From Nanobdellota archaeon (lineage in GTDB: Archaea; Nanobdellota; Nanobdellia; Woesearchaeales; JACPBV01): a DNA stretch of 40,891 bases. The stretch is from NCBI GenBank assembly GCA_018813685.1, contig JAHJAV010000055.1, positions 1-40,891 of the forward strand, written 5' to 3'. How positions within the stretch are numbered: the first letter of the stretch is position 1; each line of letters begins with the position of its first letter. The notes below the pieces were generated by a model. The model was given only the letters and a program-made list of their open reading frames with translations, searched no databases and was not told where the DNA came from. This document shows positions 18,089 to 27,696 of the stretch, in pieces. The translations under genes were made by a program, and so were the position numbers.

Positions 18089-18205
18089 CAAGAAAATTAA
18101 AAATTTTCTTGAGTTTAGTAAAATTATAAACTGGATAAACAACGAGAAAAATTTTCCTACGGAAAATTTAATTCTCTAGTTTATAAAGTTCTATACTTTA
18201 TAAAC
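18089..18205. repeat. array of overlapping inverted repeats between eL14 and the GTPase gene
   Basis: CAAGAAAATT/AATTTTCTTG (18089-18111); AAATTTTCC-tac-GGAAAATTT (18149-18169) nested in GAGAA/TTCTC and TTATAAACT/AGTTTATAA (18124-18186); GTTTATAAAG/CTTTATAAAC (18179-18205). Confidence 0.7.
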
Positions 18206-18229
18206 AATAAAAAAATTAGAATAAAAGAA

Positions 18230-18730
18230 TTATTCTGGTTTTGGCTCTTTAACTAGTTTTTTTGAAGCTCTTTTCTTTTCTGACGGATTTTCCTGAAGGG
18301 TTTCCTGCTTTGCTTCTTTGGCTTCGGTTTTAACTTCTGCCTTAGCTTCTTTCTTTATTTCAGCCGGCTTTGCTTCTTTCTTTGCTTCTTTTGCTGGTTC
18401 TTTTTTATTTTTGGTATCTTTTTTTGGATTTTCTGCCGATGCTGCTTTTTTTCCTCTCTGTTTTAGTGGCCTTTGTGTTTTCTCTTTCTTTTTTGTGTCC
18501 CAAACAGATAATCCAAGCTTTTCGAATTCTGCTTTTATAATATCGTGTGAATCTCCTTTCTTTATGTCTATCTTTTTTGATGTAGGCTCTAAGTGAAAGA
18601 TGTTACATTTTCTCCTTCTTACATTACCATCTATAAGGGCATAAGTGTCATCAAGAATGTCTACGATTGCAGCCTCTCCTCCTGCGTCTCTGCCACATAA
18701 CTTTATACAAATTCGTCCGACTTCAATCAT
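18230..18730 (-). CDS. rpl14e: large ribosomal subunit protein eL14 with long K/E/A-rich C-terminal tail
   Basis: IEVGRICIKLCGRDAGGEAAIVDILDDTYALIDGNVRRRKCNIFHLEP. Start ATG 18730 behind ggagg. Confidence 0.92.
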   Translation of the reverse strand: MIEVGRICIKLCGRDAGGEAAIVDILDDTYALIDGNVRRRKCNIFHLEPTSKKIDIKKGDSHDIIKAEFEKLGLSVWDTKKKEKTQRPLKQRGKKAASAENPKKDTKNKKEPAKEAKKEAKPAEIKKEAKAEVKTEAKEAKQETLQENPSEKKRASKKLVKEPKPE

Positions 18731-18813
18731 TTTTTCCTCCAATCTCTTTATTTTTTGGCAAAGTCACCTTGTGCCTAAGAGATTATTCTTGTTTTTGGTT
18801 ATTTTAATCCTGA

Positions 18814-19083
18814 TTATTGGCTTCTTGCTTTTTCTATCAATAATTTTCTTAAACAACTAGAACATAATTTGCCGCCATATGGCCTCTCTGGCCTTTTACT
18901 TGATTTTGGCATATTCTGCATCTTGTAAGGCCTTTCTCTTGGAACGCCTTTTAAGATAGTTCTGCATTTACTGCAATGTGCTATCTTGGGCTTTCTGCGC
19001 CCATAATGGATTACTGTCTTTCCACCTGGAGTTTTCACATAAACCCTTCGAAATGACCTTGATCTTAATCTTGGTGCTGGCAT
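18814..19083 (-). CDS. rpl34e: large ribosomal subunit protein eL34
   Basis: MPAPRLRSRSFRRVYVKTPGGKTVIHYGRRKPKIAHCSKC...CSSCLRKL. Confidence 0.93.
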   Translation of the reverse strand: MPAPRLRSRSFRRVYVKTPGGKTVIHYGRRKPKIAHCSKCRTILKGVPRERPYKMQNMPKSSKRPERPYGGKLCSSCLRKLLIEKARSQ

Positions 19084-19096
19084 ATTAATCACGAAT

Positions 19097-19843
19097 TTAG
19101 TACACTTTAAAAAGCTTTCTTAATGTCATACTGAAAATGATTGACAGGATAATATACGAGCCTAACCAACCTAATTTCCAACCTAATAAGTTAAAGACAA
19201 TCATCTTTTGATTATCTATATTTATCTGTTTGACTATTTTGTCTTTTACTGGTTTTATAGGTGCTGCATAGTTTTGTTCTTTGGTTATTGTAATATCTTT
19301 AGTATATGTGTTTCCCGCTATGTTATATTCAAGGATATAGCTGCCTTCTTTGCCGTTCAATACCCACTTTAGTTGTGTGTTGTCTATTGTCCTATTAATC
19401 TCACTAACTAATTTGATTCCTTCTGGAACTATAATATAGGCATTTCCGTTTATTCCGTCATACAATGAAACAGTTGTTGTAAAGTCCTGGCCTGGAAGTA
19501 TGGGGTTATAGGCTAAGTGGCCTGTCATCCATCCAAATATCAAGATGATTGGAATAAATGTGAATAAAGTAGATCTCATGGAATGGCTCATGTATTTCAT
19601 ATTTGTCTGCATGGCTTTTTTCTGGACTTCCATCATCTTTTTAGGCTCGCTTTTTAGCTCTTTCATCTCTGTCTGAAGCTCTTTCATCTCGCCTTTTAAC
19701 TGCTTCATGAGACTTTGATTAGTGGTAAACCTATAGATAAGGGTAATTATTAATGTAATGATAAAAGCCATTATCAAGACTACCCATTGTATAGGCAATG
19801 CCAATAATGGATTAAAAACCGGATTTAATATTCCTTCAAACAT
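19097..19843 (-). CDS. DUF106 (EMC3/TMCO1-like, Oxa1 superfamily) membrane protein
   Basis: TM segments plus coiled-coil QLKGEMKELQTEMKELKSEPKKMMEVQKKAMQTNMKYMSHSMRSTLFTFIPIILIFGWM. Located next to secY. Confidence 0.85.
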   Translation of the reverse strand: MFEGILNPVFNPLLALPIQWVVLIMAFIITLIITLIYRFTTNQSLMKQLKGEMKELQTEMKELKSEPKKMMEVQKKAMQTNMKYMSHSMRSTLFTFIPIILIFGWMTGHLAYNPILPGQDFTTTVSLYDGINGNAYIIVPEGIKLVSEINRTIDNTQLKWVLNGKEGSYILEYNIAGNTYTKDITITKEQNYAAPIKPVKDKIVKQINIDNQKMIVFNLLGWKLGWLGSYIILSIIFSMTLRKLFKVY

Positions 19844-19845
19844 AT

Positions 19846-21255
19846 TTAACCTCCCATAAATTTCCTTAATGCAGGATACATATCCATCATATGCTGTTTA
19901 GCTATGTCTTCGTATAGTTTGTAAACAATCATGACTGTCAATAAAATACCTGTTCCTCTGCTTAGTGCTCCTGTCAAATCTGCAACTGCTGCTAAAAAAC
20001 CAACTGTGATAGCCCCCATTATAGTCAATGGCCAGATATACCTATTAAGAAGATTTTCTAAGACTCTTTGGTCTCTTCTAAAACCAGGAATCTGCAATCC
20101 AGAGGCGAGCATTTGTTTTGCTTGTGATTTAGCGTCCATTCCTGCTGTCTGAACCCAAAATATACTGAACAAAACAGAGCCACATATCATAAAAAGAGTG
20201 TATACTAATGCCTGGATTACTTGAGCTCCGCTGATAGAATGAGTTAATATGTTGTTAACGATTTCAGGTGACTGCAGCCAATAAACAAATCCTCCAATAA
20301 GACTGCCTGTGCTTTCGCTAAACCTTGCAAAAATATTTGGACCAAACCAATTCTGCAATAGTCTGCCCCATAACTGCATGTTTGCCATCAAGGCAGCAAC
20401 TAAGATAACTGGGATATTGCTTGTGTAGATAAATGCTAATGGCCATCTTATCCCATGACCCCTTATCCTGCCAAAACTTAATGGAATTTCGACTTTCATT
20501 GCCTGGGCATATACTGCAAGAACAAAAACTAAAACAGTACTTATCAAAGTAGCTATTTTTATTCCTGCTGTTGTAGGGTCGCCTGCTGCAAGCGCCTGGA
20601 ACAAAGCAGGTATTGCGCCTATTGAATATGTTATACCAGTCAATCCACCTGGACCTGGAAGCCAATTAAATGCCTGGACAAATATCTGCTGTGAGACTCC
20701 TGCTGCAATAAACAAGCTTATACCTGAGCCAAATCCCCATTTGCTTACAACTTCGTCCATAAACATGATGAGCATTCCGCCTAAGAATAGCTGGAAAACC
20801 AGCAGGAGCTCTATTTGAAGAAATAAAGGGGTTCCCCTAAATACTTCGTTTGGAGCTAAGCCGCCCATGAATACATAGATTATGGCTTCGAATATTATGA
20901 AAAAGATGCTTAAAAGCTTTTGAATTCCCTGAAATGATTTCTTGCCTTCAGGAGTAGTCAAATCAAATTTTACAATACCTGACCCATTTAACAACTGGAG
21001 CACGATAGATGAAGTGACCATTGGCCCAATGCCTAATGAGATAAGCGAGCCAAACTGGGCTGCCAAGATAATAGAAAGATATTCAAATCTTTGCAAAGCG
21101 TTTTGGCCTAATCCAAACAAGGGCATTAATCCAAGAACAAAAAAGATACCTAGAATAATCGCTGTCCACTTTAATTTTTCCTTGAAGGATAATCTTTTCT
21201 GTGTAGGACCAGCAACTTCAGGAAGATTGTTAATAAATGATTTCCAAATAGACAT
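19846..21255 (-). CDS. secY: preprotein translocase subunit SecY
   Basis: Multi-TM SecY family: LGIGPMVTSSIVLQLL, WGFGSGISLFIAAGVSQQIF, VEIPLSFGRIRGHGIRWPL and GFRRDQRVLENLLNRYIWPLT. Confidence 0.97.
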   Translation of the reverse strand: MSIWKSFINNLPEVAGPTQKRLSFKEKLKWTAIILGIFFVLGLMPLFGLGQNALQRFEYLSIILAAQFGSLISLGIGPMVTSSIVLQLLNGSGIVKFDLTTPEGKKSFQGIQKLLSIFFIIFEAIIYVFMGGLAPNEVFRGTPLFLQIELLLVFQLFLGGMLIMFMDEVVSKWGFGSGISLFIAAGVSQQIFVQAFNWLPGPGGLTGITYSIGAIPALFQALAAGDPTTAGIKIATLISTVLVFVLAVYAQAMKVEIPLSFGRIRGHGIRWPLAFIYTSNIPVILVAALMANMQLWGRLLQNWFGPNIFARFSESTGSLIGGFVYWLQSPEIVNNILTHSISGAQVIQALVYTLFMICGSVLFSIFWVQTAGMDAKSQAKQMLASGLQIPGFRRDQRVLENLLNRYIWPLTIMGAITVGFLAAVADLTGALSRGTGILLTVMIVYKLYEDIAKQHMMDMYPALRKFMGG

Positions 21256-21256
21256 T

Positions 21257-21730
21257 TTATTCAGAAGAATTTACCTCTCCTTCTTTTTCAGTTAAAATTA
21301 CTTCTCCGCCTGCATTCTTTATTTTCTCAACGGCCTTGCTTGAAGCGTATCCAACAGTTATCTTGAATTTGTTGATTACCTTGCCGTTTCCAAGCAGTTT
21401 GTTATAACCCATCTTTGAGAGGTCGATTATATAAATGTTGCCTTCTTTTAAAACCAACTTATCTTTAATGAGTTTTTCCAATTTGCATTGGATATCATCA
21501 ATGTTTACTGCATTTATCTTATCCTGAACTCCTTTGAACTTAAAGCCGTGCTTGCCAAAATAATCCTTATCCTTCCATATCAATGTTTTTATGGCGTCTC
21601 CCCTTTTACCAGTTCCAGCCATTCCTACGCCACCACGGTTACCAGAGCCTCTGTGCTTTTTCTTACTACCCCAACCGTGAGTATGCCTTCCCCTCTGCCT
21701 GCTGAATTTTTTTCTTTTATTGACTACCAT
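21257..21730 (-). CDS. rplO: large ribosomal subunit protein uL15
   Basis: RGRHTHGWGSKKKHRGSGNRGGVGMAGTGKRGD. Confidence 0.95.
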   Translation of the reverse strand: MVVNKRKKFSRQRGRHTHGWGSKKKHRGSGNRGGVGMAGTGKRGDAIKTLIWKDKDYFGKHGFKFKGVQDKINAVNIDDIQCKLEKLIKDKLVLKEGNIYIIDLSKMGYNKLLGNGKVINKFKITVGYASSKAVEKIKNAGGEVILTEKEGEVNSSE

Positions 21731-22162
21731 TTAGATCATCCTTTTTATCAAATCATTAATCTTATCTGCCCTATAACCTAAAGCCCCGTGAGACCTGAAG
21801 CTTACTTTTATGCCTTTTCTTCCAAATCCTTTTTTTGGCGGGCTAAGCCTGAAGAAGGGCTTTATTTTCTTATTGTTGATTGTAATAAATTTATTTGAGT
21901 ATTTTATCTTACCTTTTCTGTCTTCTTCTCTTCCTTTGAATTCTTCTCCTCTCTTTTCTACAAGTTCCTTGTAGATTGAGTCATCTAATTCACCATAAGT
22001 TACATAATCCTTTACCTTTTTTATCATGCCCTGGATTGAAGGTGTATTATCTACAACAACACAAAAGTTTTTCCTGTACAATCTTAAAAGGTTCATTGTT
22101 TCCTTAACTTCATAATTAAGATTTACAGCTCCCCTTACCCTTATTATTGCTATTTTATCCAT
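21731..22162 (-). CDS. rpmD: large ribosomal subunit protein uL30
   Basis: IAIIRVRGAVNLNYEVKETMNLLRLYRKNFCVVVDNTPSIQGMIKKVKDYVTYGELD. Confidence 0.94.
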   Translation of the reverse strand: MDKIAIIRVRGAVNLNYEVKETMNLLRLYRKNFCVVVDNTPSIQGMIKKVKDYVTYGELDDSIYKELVEKRGEEFKGREEDRKGKIKYSNKFITINNKKIKPFFRLSPPKKGFGRKGIKVSFRSHGALGYRADKINDLIKRMI

Positions 22163-22163
22163 T

Positions 22164-23030
22164 TTATTCTACCTTTTCAGCAACTTTGCCTTCAATTATA
22201 CCTATAGTCTCAAAGTATTTACTAGCTACTTTCATCTTGACTAGGTTTCTTAATGCATCAAAACATGCTTCTATTAAGTTTGTTTTTGTTCTTGTTTGGC
22301 CCTTTGTTTTTGACCAAACATCTTTTATGCCTGCTAATTTCAAGATAGTTGCGCATCCTTGTTCAACACACAAACCAGTTCCTTTTGGAGCAGGCATTAA
22401 TTCTATGATGCAGCTTCCGCATTTTCCTTTTACTGCAAATGGGATTGTATGAGGTTCTCTGCAATCACACTGCCAGCTTCCGCAGCCTCTTCTGATCTTA
22501 ATAACATTTAATTTTGCTTTTCTTATTGCTTTTTCTCTTGCAGGAACTGTTTCCTTGCTTTTTCCATAACCTAAACCTACATGACCATTATTATCCCCTA
22601 CTACAGCTGATGTAGCGAAATGAGGCTTATTCCCTTCCTGAGTTTTTTTCTGAGTCTGTTTGAATACTCTTCTTTTACCGCCACCAAATTTGCCTTTAGA
22701 CTGGCCGATTAGCAGTAAGTCTGTTGTCAAGTCTGGGAGCAGGGCATCTACAATCTCTGATTCTAATATCTTTAAACCGCCATCGAGTATCTCATCAATA
22801 TCAGTTATTTCGCCATTCTTAATTTTTTTTCCAATCCCTGTTTTAGGTTTCCAAGCTCCCTTGTCAAAAGTTGGCTTTTGCTTTACTTCTTTCAATATCT
22901 GGACTTCTACATCTTCTATCACTTCTTCTTTTGTTTCTTCTTTTGTTTCTTCTTTTGTTTCTTCTTTAACTAGTTCTTCTTCTTTAGTTGATTCTTCTTT
23001 CTTAGCTTTTTTTTCTGTATCTTTTGGCAT
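22164..23030 (-). CDS. rpsE: small ribosomal subunit protein uS5 with acidic/lysine repeat N-terminal extension
   Basis: FATSAVVGDNNGHVGLGYGKSKETVPAREKAIRKAKLNVIKIRRGCGSWQC. N-terminal (KEET)n. Start ATG 23030 preferred over GTG 23039. Confidence 0.95.
   Translation of the reverse strand: MPKDTEKKAKKEESTKEEELVKEETKEETKEETKEEVIEDVEVQILKEVKQKPTFDKGAWKPKTGIGKKIKNGEITDIDEILDGGLKILESEIVDALLPDLTTDLLLIGQSKGKFGGGKRRVFKQTQKKTQEGNKPHFATSAVVGDNNGHVGLGYGKSKETVPAREKAIRKAKLNVIKIRRGCGSWQCDCREPHTIPFAVKGKCGSCIIELMPAPKGTGLCVEQGCATILKLAGIKDVWSKTKGQTRTKTNLIEACFDALRNLVKMKVASKYFETIGIIEGKVAEKVE
22924..22967 (-). repeat. 12-nt tandem repeat encoding (KEET)n in uS5
   Basis: About 3.5 copies of ttcttttgtttc. Confidence 0.8.
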
Positions 23031-23031
23031 T

Positions 23032-23526
23032 TTATGCACCTAAAACCTTAGTTTTTACTTCTTCGAATTTTTTAGTATCAAAATTTTTGATGTGTTTTCC
23101 GTTTATCCTATCCCCTGAAGGAAGAATCTCTTTTGAATGTGGAATAACCACGCCGCTGTCAATACATCCTTTCAATAAAGAATATACTCTTGAGCCTTTT
23201 ATTGACTTCTGGGATCCCAGGTCTAATATCATTTCTTTTATGTTTTTCTTTTTTGATTTGCTGCCTATCAAAAGCCCAACAAGATATGCTGAAGGGATAT
23301 TGCCGCAATTTTTATCCCAGCTGTATTTCTTCAATTCCGCTGAATGTGAGGAAACTATGACCCTGTCTCCCTTTTCATCATACTCAACAACCTGAGCAAG
23401 TATATTATTAAGGCTTTTTCTTACAACTAATCTTGGCTTATTGGCTGATAAGATTGCTAATCTTTTTCTATAATCTGTCTTACCCATCCTTTTTCTTTTG
23501 AAACCAACTGAATAATTCTTTCTCAT
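23032..23526 (-). CDS. rplR: large ribosomal subunit protein uL18
   Basis: YRKRLAILSANKPRLVVRKSLNNILAQVVEYDEKGDRVIVSSHSAEL. Confidence 0.95.
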   Translation of the reverse strand: MRKNYSVGFKRKRMGKTDYRKRLAILSANKPRLVVRKSLNNILAQVVEYDEKGDRVIVSSHSAELKKYSWDKNCGNIPSAYLVGLLIGSKSKKKNIKEMILDLGSQKSIKGSRVYSLLKGCIDSGVVIPHSKEILPSGDRINGKHIKNFDTKKFEEVKTKVLGA

Positions 23527-23963
23527 TTTTTAACTCTCTCCTCTAAATGAATCTTGATGTGCCTTTTGCTTCTGAAAAAACCACCTTTTGATTTTAAATA
23601 AAGTTCCCTATAAAGTTTTTTATCGATTGTTTTTCCCTTTAGGGCGTTCAAAAGCTGCCTTTGGGCCCTTACCTTATTTATCCATGCCCTCTTAGAGGTT
23701 AATCTTGCCCCCCTGCTTCCTTTTCTTGCGCCTGGCCCTTTCTGTTTTCCCTTTCTTCTTTGAACAAGCCTTTTTCTGGCCCTTACTCTTGAAACTCCCC
23801 TTTTGTTAAGCTTGGTGATTGCGTTGTCGTTTATCAGACCCCTTATATCGACTTTAGTGATTGCCTCTTTTATATCCTCTAACCTATCCTCATCGAATCT
23901 TATTCTCTTTGGTGAACATTTGCATAAGTCTGCTGCAAGCCTTTTTTGATTAGATAAGTCCAT
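23523..23963 (-). CDS. rpl19e: large ribosomal subunit protein eL19
   Basis: NQKRLAADLCKCSPKRIRFDEDRLEDI...RKGKQKGPGARKGSRGARLTSKRAWINKVRAQR. Confidence 0.95.
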   Translation of the reverse strand: MDLSNQKRLAADLCKCSPKRIRFDEDRLEDIKEAITKVDIRGLINDNAITKLNKRGVSRVRARKRLVQRRKGKQKGPGARKGSRGARLTSKRAWINKVRAQRQLLNALKGKTIDKKLYRELYLKSKGGFFRSKRHIKIHLEERVKK

Positions 23964-24526
23964 TATATTTCCCTCTTAGTAAGCAATTTGTCTTTTTCTT
24001 TCTTTTCCTGTTCTTTTTTCTCTTCGTCAGTAAGTTTCTCTTCAAGCTTATCTGTTTTTACTTCCTTAGCTGATTCTTTCTTTGCTTTTTTCTCTTGTTT
24101 TTTCTTCTTTTTTTCAAATCTCTTATTCAGCTCTTCTTCTTTATTGGTTAAGTATTTGTCAACATTAAGGTTAAGAACTTTTATTCCATTTTCCTTTGCT
24201 TTTTTCAATAAAGCTATCTTGTTTTTTAGGCTTACATTGCCTGCAATGATTATTCCTTCTTTTGACTTATCGATTGAGTTTAGATCTGACTCGTTCATTA
24301 TTATCTTCATGACTAAACCTGACCTATGCAATCCCCTTGTTTCCTTAGGTGAACCATATCCGTCCTGAACTTTATTAGGGTGGCCTGATTTTTTTAATCT
24401 TACCTTGGAGTGAAGCCCCCTTGGATTAACCCATTTCTTCTTAAGGCGCTTATGATTGTTGTAATCCTGCCTAATAAAAGCCGGCTTCTTTTTCCTCATC
24501 TGAATCGCTAAATCTAATAATTTCAT
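23963..24526 (-). CDS. rpl32e: large ribosomal subunit protein eL32 with lysine/glutamate-rich C-terminal tail
   Basis: FIRQDYNNHKRLKKKWVNPRGLHSKVRLKKSGHPNKVQDGYGSPKETRGLHRSG. Confidence 0.94.
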   Translation of the reverse strand: MKLLDLAIQMRKKKPAFIRQDYNNHKRLKKKWVNPRGLHSKVRLKKSGHPNKVQDGYGSPKETRGLHRSGLVMKIIMNESDLNSIDKSKEGIIIAGNVSLKNKIALLKKAKENGIKVLNLNVDKYLTNKEEELNKRFEKKKKKQEKKAKKESAKEVKTDKLEEKLTDEEKKEQEKKEKDKLLTKREI

Positions 24527-25077
24527 TTTAATAATTTACCATCCTTTTCAATTATCCATATTCCATCCTGGAAAATCCTAAGATCATATTGTGTCCTTTT
24601 TGTCAATTTTTCAATATCTGCTGCAACCTGTGAAGATAATTCTTTATCTGGAGATTCAACTGTTATTAAATCGCCTTCTACAGTTACTTTAGCTCCTGTT
24701 TTCAGTTTTATCGCTCTTGGAATCTTTTCACCAAAAAAGTTCTTTACTGTAAACTCATTTCCTTTGATAGAAACATTCATAGGGAAATGGCCTGAGCATA
24801 TCTTTAATACGCATCTTGAACCTTCTTCTGCACTCTTGAACATATTTTTTGCATGAGCGCTGAATGTTTCGACTAATTTTCTTTGCCTTTTGCTTTTTTT
24901 CAGTGCCTGTATGATAAACTGAGTTCCTTCTTTCCTGATAGTTATATTAGGATCAGACATCTTTTTAGCTACTTCGCCTGATTTGCCTTTAACCTTAACT
25001 ATAGGGCCAACTAGTTCAACGTTAACCCCCTGAGGGATTTCCAGCACAACCTTGATCTCTTTCTTTGATTTTCCCAT
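24523..25077 (-). CDS. rplF: large ribosomal subunit protein uL6
   Basis: IPQGVNVELVGPIVKVKGKSGEVAKKM...FFGEKIPRAIKLKTGAKVTVEGDLITV. Confidence 0.94.
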   Translation of the reverse strand: MGKSKKEIKVVLEIPQGVNVELVGPIVKVKGKSGEVAKKMSDPNITIRKEGTQFIIQALKKSKRQRKLVETFSAHAKNMFKSAEEGSRCVLKICSGHFPMNVSIKGNEFTVKNFFGEKIPRAIKLKTGAKVTVEGDLITVESPDKELSSQVAADIEKLTKRTQYDLRIFQDGIWIIEKDGKLLK

Positions 25078-25078
25078 T

Positions 25079-25480
25079 TTAGTAACAATAAGCCAATAAT
25101 TTTCCGCCTATATTTTTCTTCTTTGCATCTGTGTGAGTCATAATACCCTGAGGGGTTGAAACGAAGATTATTCCAAAATCTTTTGCAGGAAGATATCTCT
25201 TTTCAATCTTTTCATAACCATCTTTTTTTACGCTGAACCTGGGCTTTATCGCTCCGCATTTATTGATGTTTCCCAAAAGATTAAGCTTCAAAACAGCCTT
25301 ATTATTATGAACCATCTCTTCAAATGAGCCTATATACCCATTTTCATCCATTATCTTAAATACTGCCTTGATTATATTAGAGCATGGCGAAATAGTACAT
25401 TCTTTTTTGCCTATCTTTTCATTGTTTAATATTACCGATAATGCATTTGCCAAAGTGTCATTTAACATTTTAAACCTCAA
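25079..25480 (-). CDS. rpsH: small ribosomal subunit protein uS8
   Basis: NDTLANALSVILNNEKIGKKECTISPCSNIIKAVFKIM...GIIFVSTPQGIMTHTDAKKKNIGGKLLAYCY. Confidence 0.95.
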   Translation of the reverse strand: MRFKMLNDTLANALSVILNNEKIGKKECTISPCSNIIKAVFKIMDENGYIGSFEEMVHNNKAVLKLNLLGNINKCGAIKPRFSVKKDGYEKIEKRYLPAKDFGIIFVSTPQGIMTHTDAKKKNIGGKLLAYCY

Positions 25481-25707
25481 TTGTATTTCTTGAATCCGAT
25501 ATCATGCGCTACGTCTCTAAAGCACCTTCTGCACAAGTCTAGACCATATTTTCCGATATGGGCCCTGGGATTTCCACAAAGCCTGCAACTATGCGCTTTT
25601 GATCCAAACTTACGTTCTTTTGGTGCATTGTGCTTTAAAAACCTATTAAGCTTGACTGGTTTTGATTTCAGCTGCTTGAAAACTTTTTTATGATCTGAAT
25701 AACTCAT
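25477..25707 (-). CDS. rpsN: small ribosomal subunit protein uS14 (zinc-binding)
   Basis: CRLCGNPRAHIGKYGLDLCRRCFRDVAHDIGFKKYN. Confidence 0.93.
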   Translation of the reverse strand: MSYSDHKKVFKQLKSKPVKLNRFLKHNAPKERKFGSKAHSCRLCGNPRAHIGKYGLDLCRRCFRDVAHDIGFKKYN

Positions 25708-26219
25708 TCTTCTTCACCTATTTTAACATTAAATTTTTTCGTAATAAATTCTATTGCTTCTTCTTTTGTTATCTTTTGTTTAGCAGGTATCTTTTTTCTA
25801 AGAATTCTTCTTCTTTTTATCCTGAAGCCTGGCCTTTCAAGAGTTATGCAAACTTCTAAGCCCATCATGCCTATCTTAGGGTCATATTTTGCCCCAGGGA
25901 TATCCATATATTCATGAATGCCAAATGCTATGTTACCCTCTTTATCAAATTGATGAGGATTTAACCTGTTTTCCTTTGCCTCGAAAAGCCTTTTTAATAT
26001 CTCTTCTGCTTTCTTTTTTCTCAAAGTAAGCTTGCAACCAATAGGCAAGCCGGGCCTTAGGCCCCATGAAGGTATTCTCTTTTGAGTGAATGTTTTAACT
26101 GGATCTATACCTGTGATGCTTTTCAAGAGAACAATCCCTTTTTCAAGCTTAGACTGCTCTTTACCTGCACCCACATTCAGGGTTATTTTCTCTATCCTTA
26201 TTGATTTCATCGGATTCAT
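25704..26219 (-). CDS. rplE: large ribosomal subunit protein uL5
   Basis: IRIEKITLNVGAGKEQSKLEKGIVLLKSITGIDPVKTFTQKRIPSWGLRPGLPIGCKLTLR. Confidence 0.95.
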   Translation of the reverse strand: MNPMKSIRIEKITLNVGAGKEQSKLEKGIVLLKSITGIDPVKTFTQKRIPSWGLRPGLPIGCKLTLRKKKAEEILKRLFEAKENRLNPHQFDKEGNIAFGIHEYMDIPGAKYDPKIGMMGLEVCITLERPGFRIKRRRILRKKIPAKQKITKEEAIEFITKKFNVKIGEEE

Positions 26220-26220
26220 T

Positions 26221-26910
26221 TTATTTGGTTGTTAATGAAAATAATGGCTTGTCTTTGCCAATCACAAAGACGTATCTTTTCAATGTTTCAACTAAGTCTC
26301 CATTTTCTCTTTTGTAAGTAATCTTATTTGCGATTATGTCCTCTACTTTGCCTGTATCGCCCATATGCTTACCGCCGATAAGGCAGATTGTGCTCCCTTT
26401 TTCTAATTTGAAATGATCTTTTATCTCTTGTTTAGGCAATGTTATGACTAATGTGTCTCCTGTCTTGTATTCGTCTTTATCGACTAAGATGTTTTTTCCA
26501 TCATAAAGATTGATCTGAGTTTTGCCATTTACCATGTGCTTGCCCATTATCTTACATGGCTTTATCTCTGCATCTTTCTTTTCTATGCTTAATACGCTTA
26601 TCTTGCCTTTGATCAACACTACCCTAAAATATTGATTTGTTTTTTTGATCTCAATAACGTCCATTATGCCTACAGGGAATTTTGATTCTTTTCTTCTTAT
26701 GCCATCAACAAGTATCTCATTGTTATAAAGAATCTTTACAACTTCTTTTGAGGTTTTGGCTAATTTAAGCATGTCCCTCAATAATACCTTTAAAGGTAAA
26801 CCTAAACTGAATGAATGAGGACCTGGATTAGGCCTTGTTATAAAAGTGATATTTCTTCTTTTCACTGGCCATGCCTTACTAATAGCGGGCCTTTTAAGGT
26901 GTCTTTTCAT
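26221..26910 (-). CDS. rps4e: small ribosomal subunit protein eS4
   Basis: HLKRPAISKAWPVKRRNITFITRPNPGPHSFSLGLPLKVLLRDML. Confidence 0.95.
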   Translation of the reverse strand: MKRHLKRPAISKAWPVKRRNITFITRPNPGPHSFSLGLPLKVLLRDMLKLAKTSKEVVKILYNNEILVDGIRRKESKFPVGIMDVIEIKKTNQYFRVVLIKGKISVLSIEKKDAEIKPCKIMGKHMVNGKTQINLYDGKNILVDKDEYKTGDTLVITLPKQEIKDHFKLEKGSTICLIGGKHMGDTGKVEDIIANKITYKRENGDLVETLKRYVFVIGKDKPLFSLTTK

Positions 26911-27293
26911 TTTCCTTTCCTCTCAATTATCTTTTGCCTGTTCTTATCATCAAGGCTTAATTCAGTTATTATCAAATTTGATGGGTGAATCGGATAAGTT
27001 GATTTTGTTCCGTCTTTTCTGGTTATTTCTATCCCTGTAAGGTAAACGCGTGTTTTCTTAAGGTCAATCCTGTCTACTGTGCCCTGGTGTTTTTTGAATT
27101 GGCCCCTTACTACAGTTACCTTATCGCCTTTTTTCAAGCCCAGGTTCCTTTTTTTATATTTCTTGAGCAGCTCTTTTGATAAATGAACATGCACGAATTT
27201 CTGCTTTATATGAAGAGGAGCATTATGCCTGTATTTTCTCTGCTTTCTCTTCTGGCTGCTTGATTTCCATGCTGTTGAAAATAATTTTTTCAT
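26907..27293 (-). CDS. rplX: large ribosomal subunit protein uL24
   Basis: HNAPLHIKQKFVHVHLSKELLKKYKKRNLGLKKGDKVTVVRGQFKKHQGTVDRIDLKKTRVYLTGIE. Confidence 0.94.
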   Translation of the reverse strand: MKKLFSTAWKSSSQKRKQRKYRHNAPLHIKQKFVHVHLSKELLKKYKKRNLGLKKGDKVTVVRGQFKKHQGTVDRIDLKKTRVYLTGIEITRKDGTKSTYPIHPSNLIITELSLDDKNRQKIIERKGK

Positions 27294-27294
27294 T

Positions 27295-27696
27295 TTACAC
27301 CACTATCTTTGCTACTTTTGCAATACCTGGCCATCTTTCAGTAGCTTCTTTTGCAATAGCCCCCTTAAAGATTGTACCCTTGGGATTTCCCTTATCATCC
27401 TTTAATACTACAGCTGCATTGTCTTCGAATTTTACCCTCATGCCGTCAGGCCTTCTGAATTCTCTTCTTTGCCTTACAATAACTGCCAAGACTGTCTGTT
27501 TTCTCATATCAGGCCTGCCTCTTTTTACAGCTGTCATGACTAAGTCACCAACACCTGCTGCCTGCCTTCTTCCCTTTACAGTCTTGTTTCTATATACGCT
27601 GAATATCTTGAGTGATTTGGCCCCTGAATTATCACAGGTGTCAATTATTGAACCTACAGGTAATGCCCTAGTTACTCTTGCTTTGACTGCCTGCAT
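27295..27696 (-). CDS. rplN: large ribosomal subunit protein uL14
   Basis: MQAVKARVTRALPVGSIIDTCDNSGAKSLKIFSV. Start at ATG 27696 with aggagg SD; the longer ORF start is rejected. Confidence 0.95.
   Translation of the reverse strand: MQAVKARVTRALPVGSIIDTCDNSGAKSLKIFSVYRNKTVKGRRQAAGVGDLVMTAVKRGRPDMRKQTVLAVIVRQRREFRRPDGMRVKFEDNAAVVLKDDKGNPKGTIFKGAIAKEATERWPGIAKVAKIVV

Noticed and set aside
22924-22967. Tandem repeat considered as a CRISPR-like or regulatory array
   Set aside because: 12-nt in-frame coding repeats encoding KEET in uS5, with no spacers.
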